A stretch of DNA of 64,000 nt, taken from contig JADKHX010000001.1 of the NCBI GenBank assembly GCA_016721505.1, positions 186,001 to 250,000 of the forward strand, given 5' to 3'. The notes beneath the pieces are model-generated. The model made no database searches and was not told the DNA's origin. It was given only the letters and a program-made list of their open reading frames with translations. Shown here in pieces: positions 45,864-54,646 of this stretch. A program made the position numbers and the translations under genes. The stretch is from Rhodocyclaceae bacterium (lineage in GTDB: Bacteria; Pseudomonadota; Gammaproteobacteria; Burkholderiales; Rhodocyclaceae). The stretch's first letter is position 1; each line of letters starts with the position of its first letter.

Positions 45864-45887
45864 CAGTTGGTGCTGGCCACACGCCGT
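45864..45887 (+). repeat. Dispersed repeat, short type, copy 12
   Basis: CAGTTGGTGCTGGCC then ACACGCCGT, identical in core to copy 5. It lies between the DUF6285 stop and the regulator start. Confidence 0.85.
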
Positions 45888-45902
45888 TTAAAAGGCTAGC
45901 GG

Positions 45903-46220
45903 CTAAGCCTGGGCATAGCCGGGGTTTGCCACGGCAAGCTTTTCGCGCACTTCATCCTTCATGCTGGTGCGCAAATTAACGATGTCTTTATCACGTGCAC
46001 CGTAGAGTATTTCCTGCACTAGTCTGGTCTGATCGACGCCATGCATCTCTGGCTGAAACTCATGCGCCTTTGCTGCCAAGTCGCGTTTTATCAGCCCGGC
46101 GCAATGCGCCGCAACGAGTAAGCGCATTCTGAATTCATTTGGCGCGAGGACGCTGATTTGGCGCAACTCTTCCTCGAGCGCTGCGCTTAGTTCACCTGCA
46201 TCGGGATGTTCGTTCATCAA
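45903..46220 (-). CDS. DUF6285-like small protein
   Basis: The 105-residue acidic protein has no signal peptide. It resembles the small partner proteins (DUF6285) that follow phosphotransferase/acyl-CoA dehydrogenase gene pairs: ELSAALEEELRQI, FRMRLLVAAHCAGLI and the RDKDIVNLRTSMKDEVREKL end. The start overlaps the phosphotransferase stop by four bases, so it is the last gene of a three-gene operon. Its role is unknown, perhaps an adaptor to the kinase-like protein. Confidence 0.7.
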   Translation of the reverse strand: MMNEHPDAGELSAALEEELRQISVLAPNEFRMRLLVAAHCAGLIKRDLAAKAHEFQPEMHGVDQTRLVQEILYGARDKDIVNLRTSMKDEVREKLAVANPGYAQA

Positions 46221-47278
46221 TGCACCTCATCCATCAATTTGAGTAGATCCCATTCAATTTCAGCGATACGACGACCGAGCACCAGGCGCTGCAAGTTGCG
46301 ATGTTCACCATCACCATAGGCGCGTGAATTGCGCAGACAGTAGAGTCCCCACCAGAGCTGCCCCAGCACTTCCGCGTAATGAACTCTTGCGGGCGTCATT
46401 TCAAAGTTCGATGTCGCGTTGTAGCCATCGAGTAATGTAGCTAAATCACCAAGACCACCAGCGCGGTTTTGGTCATGACCGAAGCGCCATGGCCGCATGC
46501 AGAAGAACCCCAAATCCGTCGCCCGATCACCGCTGCGACAAAATTCCCAGTCAATCAATGCGCTCAGACCGTTATCACCGACCATTAAATTACCAAGCCG
46601 AAAATCACCATGAACCAGCACTGGTGCTGCAAGCGGCGGGCGATTAATCATCAACCAACGCAGGCCGATTGCCAGTACCGGGCGATCTGGAGAGAGTCTT
46701 AGCAGATCACGCGTAAAGGCGGCCAGTGTGGCACTAAGGATGTCAGCACTACCATCGCTGTGCGCAGCGTCGCCAAGCAGTGAGACATGATCATTGGCAT
46801 CCGCCGCACCAATTGCCGCGGCAACATCAATGCGGCTGAGGCGACCTGCAGCGCGACCAATGTCGTACAACAAAGCATTGCGCGATTTAGTGCTGTCGTG
46901 CATGGCAAGAATCCGTCGCGGACTCGCAGCGCCATCGGTCCAAGCCGAAATAATCGCCGCCGAAACAAAGCGGCCGCCTGCGGGTTCAAAGCACACTGGC
47001 CTCGCTACCGGCACCTGCGCTTGATATGCCGCCAGTGCGCCAAGGTATTCACGCTGCCGCGATGACCACGGCGTTTTCTCCTCCACGGGATCGCGCTTCA
47101 AAACATAACGACCAGCAGCGCCAGAGATGATCCAAGCGTCGCGCGAAGCGCCGCCCGGCAGCGGTGTAACCGAAATTTGTACGCCGGGATCCGGTTCGTG
47201 CGCATCGATCAAGGCCTGACGTACCAGCGCGCCAGTTGGTGCTGGCGACACGCCGTCGGGACGCTCGGCTGGTGTCAT
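46217..47278 (-). CDS. Phosphotransferase (APH-like) family protein with repeat-encoded N-terminus
   Basis: The 353-residue protein has the aminoglycoside phosphotransferase-like kinase fold: the ATP-binding region LPGGASRDAWIISG, the catalytic loop VHGDFRLGN (H223, D225, N230) and the metal motif LIDWE (D243). Next to acyl-CoA dehydrogenases such proteins act in acyl-CoA or hydroxyacyl metabolism as in ACAD10/11. Residues 8-16 are encoded by repeat copy 13 and read DGVSPAPTG, so the native start was probably altered by insertion. The ATG follows the dehydrogenase stop directly (TAAATG). Confidence 0.85.
   Translation of the reverse strand: MTPAERPDGVSPAPTGALVRQALIDAHEPDPGVQISVTPLPGGASRDAWIISGAAGRYVLKRDPVEEKTPWSSRQREYLGALAAYQAQVPVARPVCFEPAGGRFVSAAIISAWTDGAASPRRILAMHDSTKSRNALLYDIGRAAGRLSRIDVAAAIGAADANDHVSLLGDAAHSDGSADILSATLAAFTRDLLRLSPDRPVLAIGLRWLMINRPPLAAPVLVHGDFRLGNLMVGDNGLSALIDWEFCRSGDRATDLGFFCMRPWRFGHDQNRAGGLGDLATLLDGYNATSNFEMTPARVHYAEVLGQLWWGLYCLRNSRAYGDGEHRNLQRLVLGRRIAEIEWDLLKLMDEVH
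47231..47256 (+). repeat. Dispersed repeat, short type, copy 13 (inside the phosphotransferase gene)
   Basis: GCCAGTTGGTGCTGGC then GACACGCCGT. Read on the minus strand it gives DGVSPAPTG, the same peptide as in TatB. It is eight codons from the ATG. Confidence 0.88.
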
Positions 47279-48559
47279 TTAGACCTTCGATGCAGGATGC
47301 GTGAAGCGCTTGAGCTCCTGCTTGGCGATGGTCAGTTTGTGCACTTCGTCCGGTCCATCGCCGATGCGCAGCAAGCCGCGAATATTGACGTACAGCTCGG
47401 CCAACGGGGTGTCATCCGAGATGCCTTTGGCGCCATGAATTTGTATCGAGCGGTCGATGATTTCTTGCGCGCGCTGAGCGATAAAAACTTTGGCAATCGA
47501 GATGTCGCGATAGGATTTGTGTTTGCCGTACAAATCAATTGTGCGCGCGGCGCGCAACACCAACAGGCGTGCGGCGTCGAGCTCCATCCGCGAGATAGCG
47601 ATGAAGTCACGAATCATTTGCGTATCGGCCAGCACCCCGTCTTTGAGCTTACGGCTCAGCGCCCGTTCGCAACCAAGCTCCAGCGCCCGTTCGGCCATCC
47701 CCAGCGCGCGCATGGCGTGGTGAATGCGGCCGGGGCCGAGCCTGTCCTGCGCCAGTTGAAAACCCATGCCGCGCTTGGCAATCAAGGCATCGGCCGGCAC
47801 CCGCACATTGCTGAAACGCAGCTCGGCGTGCCCCGGCCCACCGGCGTGGCCAAAGATCGGCACGCGGCGCACGACCTCCAATCCTTTCGCATCCATCGGT
47901 ACCGCGATCAAGCTAAAGCGTTGGTGCGCTTCGTTGTCGGGATCAGTACCGACGATGGTCAAACAAAACTTTGCACCGATGGCAAAACTAATGAACCATT
48001 TGTGGCCGTCGATCACCCACTCGTCACCATCCAAGCGCGCCGTGGTGCGGATGCCGGTCGGATCGCTGCTGGCAACTTCGGGCTCGGTCATTGCAAAACA
48101 GCTACGAATATCACCTGCGAACAACGGGTCAAGTAGCTCGGTTCGTTGTTTGGCCGTGGCGTGATCGAGCAGCAGCTCCATATTGCCCGAGTCAGGGTAA
48201 TTGCAATTGAAAACCATCGGCGCCCACGGCGAGCGACCGATCAATTCGCAGACATGCCCGTAGTCGACATTACTCAATCCAGCACCATGCACCGGGTCGG
48301 CCAGAAACAAATTCCATAAGCCGCGCTGGCGTGCTTCTGCGCGCAGCTCCAGCATCAACGGTGCGAACGGTTCCGGCCCGTTGAGCGCATCCATTTGCGC
48401 CGACAGCGCCTGCTCTTGCGGCATCACGCATTCGTCAAGAAACGCGGCAAGCTGGTCGCGAACTTGCGCGCCTCGCGCCGACAAACTGAAATCAAGCTCG
48501 GTGAGCTTTAGCGGTGTGGCATGTGCACGATTAGACACTGAGGCAAATGAATTGGACAT
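47279..48559 (-). CDS. Acyl-CoA dehydrogenase
   Basis: This FAD-dependent enzyme introduces a double bond next to the CoA thioester. The 426-residue protein has CFAMTEPEVASSDPTGI (FAD and substrate loop), the DGDEWVIDGHKWFIS stretch and the GAKGISDDTPLAELYVNIRGL end of ACAD10/11-type dehydrogenases. The co-transcribed kinase-like and DUF6285 genes fit this subtype, which handles hydroxyacyl or branched substrates. The chain length cannot be read. Confidence 0.92.
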   Translation of the reverse strand: MSNSFASVSNRAHATPLKLTELDFSLSARGAQVRDQLAAFLDECVMPQEQALSAQMDALNGPEPFAPLMLELRAEARQRGLWNLFLADPVHGAGLSNVDYGHVCELIGRSPWAPMVFNCNYPDSGNMELLLDHATAKQRTELLDPLFAGDIRSCFAMTEPEVASSDPTGIRTTARLDGDEWVIDGHKWFISFAIGAKFCLTIVGTDPDNEAHQRFSLIAVPMDAKGLEVVRRVPIFGHAGGPGHAELRFSNVRVPADALIAKRGMGFQLAQDRLGPGRIHHAMRALGMAERALELGCERALSRKLKDGVLADTQMIRDFIAISRMELDAARLLVLRAARTIDLYGKHKSYRDISIAKVFIAQRAQEIIDRSIQIHGAKGISDDTPLAELYVNIRGLLRIGDGPDEVHKLTIAKQELKRFTHPASKV

Positions 48560-48681
48560 GATTTGAATTCAGGCAAAGGAAGGATGCTGGGCAGGTAGCG
48601 ATCAAGAAATTTCAATTGCATCGCTGAGTATCATTGACCGTCGCAATCAGGTCAACGTGATGCCGCTCTATAAGCTGTAGT

Positions 48682-49896
48682 TCAAGTCGCGATTGCCGTC
48701 CGGCTGACCGGCGCTTCCCGAATCGGCAGATTCGCGATAGCGGCAAGCACCGCTAGTGTGATATCGGCGTACCACATCCAAGTGAAATCGCCGAAGGCCG
48801 CGATGGAAAGTCCGCCTAGGTAAGCGCCAAGAAAACCGCCGATTTGATGGCTAAACAAAGTGAGTCCAAACAAAGTGCCCAGGTAACGCACACCGAACAA
48901 CTTACCGACGATAGCGGCAGTTGGTGGTACGGTCGCCAGCCAGGTAAAGCCAAGTCCGGCGGCGAAGATGTAAAACGTCCAGTCGGTCTTCGGTGCTAGT
49001 AAATAGGCCGCGATCAACAACGCACGCGATGCATACATTGCCGCCAAGACGTATTTGCTACGATAACGCGCAACACAGGCACCGGCGTAGAGGCTGCCGA
49101 AAATATTGGCCAGACCGATGATTGCCAGTGACCAACTAGCCACCGATGGCGGCAGGCCACACAGGTCAATTTCCCCGGGCAGATGGGTGACCAAAAAAGC
49201 AATATGAAAACCACAAGTGAAGAAACCTGCATGCAGCAGTAAGTAGCTCGGATCCTTCATGGCTTCGCGGGTCGCTTGCCAAGCCCCCTTATCCTTTTCG
49301 TTATGCGCGACCGGCAACGGCGCAGTCGAAGTCAGTTTCGCCACCAGTGGCAGGGCCAACAAGGTCATCGCCGCCATTGACCACAACGCGCCCATCCAAC
49401 CGGTGAGCTGAATCAACTTTTGCAAGATCGGCGCGAAAACGAACTGCCCGAACGAACCACCAGCATTGATGACGCCCGATGCGGTGCCACGCGCTTCTAG
49501 CGGCAAGCGCTGCGAGGCGGCGCCAATCAAAACAGAAAAACTCCCCGCCCCGGCGCCGATCGCGGTCAATAAGCCCAAGGAAAAAATCAAGCCAATTCCG
49601 CTGCTCATCAAGGGCGTCAGCGCCAGTCCAATGATCAACAGCCATAGCCCCGCAATCAAAACCACGCGCGGACCGTAACGGTCAGCTGCCGCACCGGCCA
49701 GCGGTTGAATCGCGCCCCAGCTGAATTGCCCAATCGCTAGCGCCAGACTAATCGTCGTGATCCCAAGCCCGGTCGAGGTATTCAGCGGACCGACAAACAA
49801 CCCCAGCGACTGACGCGCACCCATGGTGATGGCCAGAATGCCAGCGGCGGCCAGGGTGACGATTAGGATTTCGGGTTTACGCAGGGCTTGGAACAT
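48682..49896 (-). CDS. Major facilitator superfamily transporter
   Basis: The 404-residue protein has twelve hydrophobic segments and the MFS loop motif AAADRYGPRVVLIAG between helices 2 and 3. It resembles the oxalate/formate antiporter-like and monocarboxylate branches (GARQSLGLFVGPL near the start). The ATG at 49896 is chosen; the longer open frame starts inside repeat copy 14 and lacks homologous N-terminal sequence. The substrate is unknown. Confidence 0.85.
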   Translation of the reverse strand: MFQALRKPEILIVTLAAAGILAITMGARQSLGLFVGPLNTSTGLGITTISLALAIGQFSWGAIQPLAGAAADRYGPRVVLIAGLWLLIIGLALTPLMSSGIGLIFSLGLLTAIGAGAGSFSVLIGAASQRLPLEARGTASGVINAGGSFGQFVFAPILQKLIQLTGWMGALWSMAAMTLLALPLVAKLTSTAPLPVAHNEKDKGAWQATREAMKDPSYLLLHAGFFTCGFHIAFLVTHLPGEIDLCGLPPSVASWSLAIIGLANIFGSLYAGACVARYRSKYVLAAMYASRALLIAAYLLAPKTDWTFYIFAAGLGFTWLATVPPTAAIVGKLFGVRYLGTLFGLTLFSHQIGGFLGAYLGGLSIAAFGDFTWMWYADITLAVLAAIANLPIREAPVSRTAIAT

Positions 49897-49939
49897 AGGG
49901 GTGGCTTTGCGCCTTGTTACATTGATTATCGGTAAGCTA

Positions 49940-49989
49940 ACAGCGTCTGGCCGATGAACGGGCCATTCCATCATCAGCACTAACTGGCG
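49940..49989 (-). repeat. Dispersed repeat, medium type, copy 14 (diverged)
   Basis: ACAGCGTCT and TCAGCACTAACTGGCG flank GGCCGATGAACGGGCCATTC. Several point changes separate it from copies 6 and 7. It lies upstream of the MFS gene. Confidence 0.8.
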
Positions 49990-50016
49990 AAGCGTCGCTG
50001 CCTGCGTCTGTTCGAA

Positions 50017-50805
50017 TCAGATAAATGCAGTTAACTTTACCAGCAGACCGTCTGATAGCCACTGACTCAGTAGCGATGCCGCCAGCATCGACGGATCACT
50101 CTCGGTAAGATCGCTATCCAACGCCGCCAGCACTTCACATATCTCGGCGAAGCTCTCACCCCGTACCACCGCACGGAGCGCCAGCGCTTCGGCAATCTCT
50201 AGCGAGCGCCATTTGCATTCGAGTTCCTGCCGCCAGACCAAGAGCGTGTGATCGAGTGCGTCGGGTTGCTCGGTGACGGCATCTGCGTCTTGATTCAATG
50301 CATGCCATATCGGTCCGATGCGCCAGTTCAGCTCGAGCAAATTGACCGAGGGATGCAAAGTAAAGCGCATCAGCGGCCAGTCCTGCGGGAGAATCGCTGC
50401 CAAATCCTCGGTACGGCAAACGTCTGCATTGGCGGCATCGAAAGCAGCACGCAAAGCCCAATCCATACTCGCCAGATCAGCCAACGCCGGGTGCGGCAGC
50501 AGTTCGGGATTTTGGTCGATGAATTCGCGCAAACCATCACCGAACCAGCGGATTGAGCGATAGCGTGACGGTCGCTGTTCGATGTAGGCCGAAGCCAACT
50601 GATCAAACAAGTCATCACCCAAAGCCAGATGCAGGACCGGATAGTTATCTTTAAGCGCTGCGGCCAGGCGGGCGCGATAGGCGTTGATATAGAGATCGAA
50701 GCCACCGATTTCATTGAGCCCTTCGCGTACAAACAAACCCGGCGCGCGATCACCGGCGAGGACAGCACCTTGGAACACATCCTGCAATGTGGCGACCGGC
50801 TTCAT
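50017..50805 (-). CDS. bufC: BufC-like DUF2063 partner protein
   Basis: The 262-residue protein fits DUF2063: residues 1-95 include GGFDLYINAYRARLAAALK DNYPVL-type helices and the IEQRPSRYRSIRWFGDGLREFI stretch. Such proteins (MbnC, BufC) bind the DUF692 enzyme and the leader region of the precursor. Its start overlaps the bufB stop by four bases, so both are translated together. No other partner (DoxX-type bufD) is found downstream; the next gene is an MFS transporter after a repeat copy. Confidence 0.88.
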   Translation of the reverse strand: MKPVATLQDVFQGAVLAGDRAPGLFVREGLNEIGGFDLYINAYRARLAAALKDNYPVLHLALGDDLFDQLASAYIEQRPSRYRSIRWFGDGLREFIDQNPELLPHPALADLASMDWALRAAFDAANADVCRTEDLAAILPQDWPLMRFTLHPSVNLLELNWRIGPIWHALNQDADAVTEQPDALDHTLLVWRQELECKWRSLEIAEALALRAVVRGESFAEICEVLAALDSDLTESDPSMLAASLLSQWLSDGLLVKLTAFI

Positions 50806-51653
50806 GCGTGCCCGACTTGCAATGGCAGGTTTTGCATGGCGGTGCGCCGCACGGTATCGAGTTCGTCAAGCAACTCATTCAGCGGTGGAATATTGTCGTC
50901 GCGCTCGATCATGGTCGGCACTGCGCCCAGACGACGGACGGTGTAGGCATACAAATCCCACACCGCATCGCACACCGGATGGTCATGGGTATCAATGATG
51001 TAACTGCCGTGATTCTCGTGCCCGGCCAAGTGAATCTGGCGGACATGGGTGGCGGGAATCGCATCAATGAAATGCTGCGGATTGAATCCATGATTGACGC
51101 TACTGACATAGATGTTGTTCACGTCGAGCAAGAGATCACAACCGGAGCGTTGCAGTAGCGCAGCGATGAATTCCCATTCGCTCATTTCATCGGCACGGTA
51201 GGTGACATAGCTGGAAACGTTTTCCAGCAAAATTTTTCGGCCGAGGAATTCCTGCACCTGTGAAATCCGCTCGACTAAGTGACGCAATGCACGCTCGGTA
51301 TAAGGCATCGGCAACAGATCGTGGAGGTTAAGCCCATCAGTGCCGGTCCAGCATAAATGATCAGAAATCCAGGCCGGTTCGATGCGCTCAATCAAGACTT
51401 TCAGATGGCGCAGATACTCAACATCAATCGGCGCAGTACCGCCTATCGACAATGACACGCCATGCATTACCATCGGGAAATCGCGTCGGATTTGATCCAG
51501 CATGTAGAGCGGCTTACCGCCCGGAACCATGTAGTTTTCGGAAATGACTTCTAGCCAGTCGACCCGTTGCCGGAGTCGCTCACTATCCGCCAGAAAGTCG
51601 GCGTAGTGCTCGGTGCGTAAGCCCAAACCGTAGCCGCTAATAATGTTTTGCAT
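50802..51653 (-). CDS. bufB: BufB-like DUF692 multinuclear iron oxidase (MNIO)
   Basis: DUF692/MNIO enzymes use two or three iron ions and oxygen to modify cysteines of ribosomal peptides. The 283-residue TIM barrel has the ligand motifs in order: VMHGVSLSI (H64), ISDHLCW (H99), LLENVSSY (E144), LLLDVNNIYV (D177, N180), QIHLAGH (H208, H212), DTHDHPV (D221, H223, H225) and MIERDDNIPP (E250). All expected residues are in place, so the enzyme should be active. It stands between its precursor gene and bufC. Confidence 0.92.
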   Translation of the reverse strand: MQNIISGYGLGLRTEHYADFLADSERLRQRVDWLEVISENYMVPGGKPLYMLDQIRRDFPMVMHGVSLSIGGTAPIDVEYLRHLKVLIERIEPAWISDHLCWTGTDGLNLHDLLPMPYTERALRHLVERISQVQEFLGRKILLENVSSYVTYRADEMSEWEFIAALLQRSGCDLLLDVNNIYVSSVNHGFNPQHFIDAIPATHVRQIHLAGHENHGSYIIDTHDHPVCDAVWDLYAYTVRRLGAVPTMIERDDNIPPLNELLDELDTVRRTAMQNLPLQVGHA

Positions 51654-51672
51654 TCCGTCTTTCGATGAAAAA

Positions 51673-51690
51673 ACCCCGCCGGGGCGGGGT
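51673..51690 (-). terminator. Attenuator-like hairpin between bufA and bufB
   Basis: On the minus strand ACCCCGCC and GGCGGGGT form a GC stem, followed by a run of T (TTTTTTC) and, after eleven more bases, the bufB ATG. It looks like a partial terminator that would keep precursor expression above that of the enzymes. Confidence 0.7.
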
Positions 51691-51739
51691 CGATTTTGTC
51701 ATTTGTTGCCAATCTGCCTATGCTGCAGGCAGCCTAGAT

Positions 51740-52003
51740 TTAGGCCTTGGTAACTTTGCCGCCAGCATCGGTGCAGGCTTTTTCAGTTGCGGCCTTGGTC
51801 CAGCCTTGACCCTTGCAGCTATTGTGGCCTTTGCACTCACTTTTCGCTGTCTTGCACTCCGAGGTTCCTTTACAGGAATTGGCGCCGACACACTTCACTG
51901 AAGGTGCATCAGCTGCAGCAGCAATCGGCGCAACCAAAACACCTGAGGCGAACATGGTGGCAGCAGCCAGGGCGAGCACGGTACCGGTACGATTCTTTGA
52001 CAT
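51740..52003 (-). CDS. bufA: Bufferin-type precursor, secreted six-cysteine protein (BufA2-like)
   Basis: The 87-residue product has a signal peptide (hydrophobic 8-30, cleavage after about A31, before DAPSVKC). The mature part has cysteines at 38, 44, 50, 57, 63 and 77, with the repeated NSCKG motif at 42-46 and 61-65 and the NSCKGQGW variant. Bufferin precursors are exported RiPPs that bind copper after MNIO modification of cysteines. GGAGAT lies seven bases before the ATG. It is the first gene of bufA-bufB-bufC. It resembles the BufA2-type more than the DUF2282 (BufA1) type, judged by the NSCKG motif. Confidence 0.85.
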   Translation of the reverse strand: MSKNRTGTVLALAAATMFASGVLVAPIAAAADAPSVKCVGANSCKGTSECKTAKSECKGHNSCKGQGWTKAATEKACTDAGGKVTKA

Positions 52004-52066
52004 TTTTTATCTCCAAATTAAGAAGTTGAGCGTCGTGATGATCGCAGAACGCGCCACCGACATTGA

Positions 52067-52096
52067 CTTAGACGCAGGCGCTTTGGAAAGCTTACA
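52067..52096 (-). promoter_or_regulatory. Possible ECF-type promoter of bufA
   Basis: On the minus strand TGTAAGC (52090-52096) and CGTCTAAG (52067-52074) are 15 bases apart, similar to the GTAA...CGTC elements of many ECF sigma factors. A start near 52060 would give a leader of about 57 bases. Bufferin operons are known to be under ECF control in other bacteria. No ECF gene is in the window. Confidence 0.35.
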
Positions 52097-52236
52097 CAAT
52101 TTTAAGCTGGCAGCCACACGGCACTGACTTATTGCCTTAATAAAACCATCATCTCGATTACACGAAACAGTCATCAATGAAACCTAAGCTGGGCAATGAG
52201 ACAGATTTCTCAACTCCCACTTCTTAGGACTTCGCC

Positions 52237-54472
52237 ATGACAGAAAAAATCGACTTCAACGACGAGAACTCCAACACCAGCAACAACCTCACCTTTGACA
52301 CCGTTTTGCAGGCGCGTCTGAGTCGGCGCTCGCTACTGCTTGGTAGCGCGGGCGCTGCCGGCGCCGTCGCATTCGCCACTGTTGGTTTGACTGGTTGTGG
52401 TGGCACCAACGATCCGGCAGTGGTAGTACCTCCGGTCGTTGTACCACCAGCTCCACTGCTGGGCTTCAATGCTGTTGCCAAAAATCTCAACGACGTTGTA
52501 ACCGTGCCCGTTGGCTACACCGCCAGTGTGCTTTACGCCCTGGGCGATCCTTTGCGCGCGGGGACGGCAGCATATCGAAATGACGGTACCGACGATGACT
52601 TTGAAAACCGCGCCGGTGACCATCACGATGGTATGGAGTGGTTTGGCCTGGATGCGAGCAGTCGTCCGTCGGCCAGCGCTGTCGATCGCGGCTTATTGGC
52701 GATTAACCACGAAGCGACCACTGATACAGGAAATCCAGGAAGCAGCTCATTCTTTTTGCATGCCAATGGCGGCACGACCACCCTGCCACGTCCTGCGGCC
52801 GAGGTCGACAAAGAAGTAGCGATTCACGGCATATCGGTGGTTGAGGTCAAGAAGACCGGAAGCGCGTGGGCTAATGTCAGTACCTCGGCATTCAACTTCC
52901 GTCTGACGCCGCTTTCCGACATCGAAATTTCCGGACCAGCGCGTGGCAACGCTTTGTTGGTGACGAAATATTCCACTAACGGCGTGCGTACACGCGGCAC
53001 GATCAATAACTGCGGCACGGGTAAGACACCGTGGGGCAGCCTGCTCACTGGCGAAGAAAACTGGGCCGGCTATTTCACGCGCGGTGCGGCTGACGATGCC
53101 GCACGCAGCAATGACAAGAGCGTTACCTCGCTGAAGCGCTATGGCCGCGCACAAGGCGCCGCATCGCGGCATGGCTGGGAGACTGGCGGTGCAGCAGACA
53201 AATACCAGCGTTGGAACAACAGCAAACTTGGCGCCAGCAGCGATGGCAGCGATGATTACCGGAACGAACTCAATGGCATGGGCTACGTGGTCGAAGTCGA
53301 TCCCTACGACAAAACCCGAGCGGCCAGAAAACGCACTGCCATGGGTCGCTTCGCGCATGAGAGCGCGTCCTTTTCAATTCCGGCAGCCGGCAAGCCGCTT
53401 GCCGTTTATATGGGCGACGACTCGCGCAATGAATACATCTACAAATTTGTCAGCACCGCTAACTGGGACGCTGCGGATGCCAGTCCGATCAGCGCCATCG
53501 CGACCGGTGACAAGTACCTCGACAGCGGCAAACTCTATGTTGCCAAATTTGCCAGCGACGGCACCGGCCAATGGATCGAACTGGCGCTGAGCAACGCAAC
53601 TGTCGCTGCTTATGCCACCTACACCTTTGCCGATCACGCCGATATTTGTGTCAACACACGATTGGCGGGCGACGCCGTCGGTGGGACCAAGATGGACCGT
53701 CCGGAATGGAACGGGGTCAATCCGGCGAATGGTGAGATTTATTTCACCCTAACCAACAACAGCAACCGCAACATCAACGCCACTGGCTCAAGTCAGCTTG
53801 TCCCTGATAGCGCCAACCCGCGTGCCTATACCGGACTTCAAGGGAACGACTGCACAAAACGGCAATCCCAACGGTCATATTTTGCGCATCAAGGAAGGAA
53901 CCGTTGGTTCAGCCGCAACCACATTTACCTGGGACGTGTATCTGTTCGGTGCGCAATCAGATGCCGATGCCACCACTATTAATCTGTCGGCCTTGACCGC
54001 CGACCAGGACTTCTCCAGCCCTGACGGACTGGTGTTTAGTCGCAACACCGGGATCATGTGGATACAAACTGATGACGGTGCCTATACCGACGTCACCAAC
54101 TGCATGATGCTCGCCGCCATGCCTGGCCAGGTCGGTGATGGTGCCAAACGTACCTTGAACTACACCAAGGCCGATGCCAGCACCCTGAGCGTCGATACCT
54201 ATGTCGGCAAAGTACCAACACCAGCGACACTCAAACGCTTCCTGGTTGGGCCAAAGGCTTGTGAAATCACCGGGCTTACAGAGACGTCGGATGGCAAAGC
54301 AATATTTATCAATATCCAGCACCCGGGTGAAACCACGCTGCTAGCCAACATTGCCACGCCATCGCTGTACACCAGCCAATGGCCGAGCAATGCAGGCTAT
54401 GGCGCCGGTAATCGTCCGCGCTCGGCAACCATCGTGATTACCAAGAACGACGGCGGCAAGATCGGTACTTAG
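52237..54472 (+). pseudogene. phoX: PhoX-type alkaline phosphatase, frameshifted
   Basis: PhoX is a calcium/iron-dependent periplasmic phosphatase for phosphate scavenging. The N-terminal frame (52237-53982) carries a Tat signal (SRRSLLLG, R30-R31) and a lipobox LTGC at C54. It contains NHEATTD, GTINNCGTGKTPWGSLLTGE and RFAHESASF, all PhoX marks. At about codon 532 (53831-53834, CCGG) the conserved reading moves by one base: the upstream frame gives NPRAYT, and only the next frame continues DFKGTTAQNGNPNGHILR up to the TAG at 54472. Removing one G there restores a single protein of about 744 residues. It may be a true mutation or a sequencing error. A strong terminator follows. Confidence 0.85.
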
Positions 54473-54489
54473 TCGCTGATGTTAGTAGG

Positions 54490-54519
54490 GGCAGCGGCGG
54501 AAACGCTGCTGCCTTTTTT
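54490..54519 (+). terminator. Strong rho-independent terminator after phoX
   Basis: GGCAGCGGCG and CGCTGCTGCC form a 10-bp stem (one G-U pair) closed by a GAAA tetraloop (54500-54503), followed by TTTTTT. It lies 17 bases after the phoX stop codon. Confidence 0.92.
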
Positions 54520-54575
54520 CTGTGGCGTCGCTGGCGATCAACAAGGCGGCGGCCAAGGCTATGGCGCCTGAAATG

Positions 54576-54638
54576 ACAGCGTTGGCGCTCCGCGAAGCGG
54601 ACATCCCGCCATGCAGAGCAGGCCAGCACCAACTGGCG
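54576..54638 (-). repeat. Dispersed repeat, long type, copy 15
   Basis: ACAGCGTTGGCGCTCCGCG, then AAGCGGACATCCCGCCATGC and AGAGCAGGCCAGCACC. The middle is nearly identical to that of copy 4. It lies between convergent stops. Confidence 0.88.
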
Positions 54639-54646
54639 GCTTCGCG

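Noticed and set aside
46640..46665. AACCAGCACTGGTGCTGC region as a decayed repeat copy
   Set aside because: It encodes the conserved VLVHGD kinase motif and does not share the ends of the family.
49896..49980. A longer N-terminus of the MFS protein starting at 49980
   Set aside because: The extra residues are the translation of repeat copy 14 and resemble no transporter start.
52161..52180. A Pho box before phoX
   Set aside because: Only one half-site-like CAGTCAT is seen; a second direct repeat at the proper spacing is missing.
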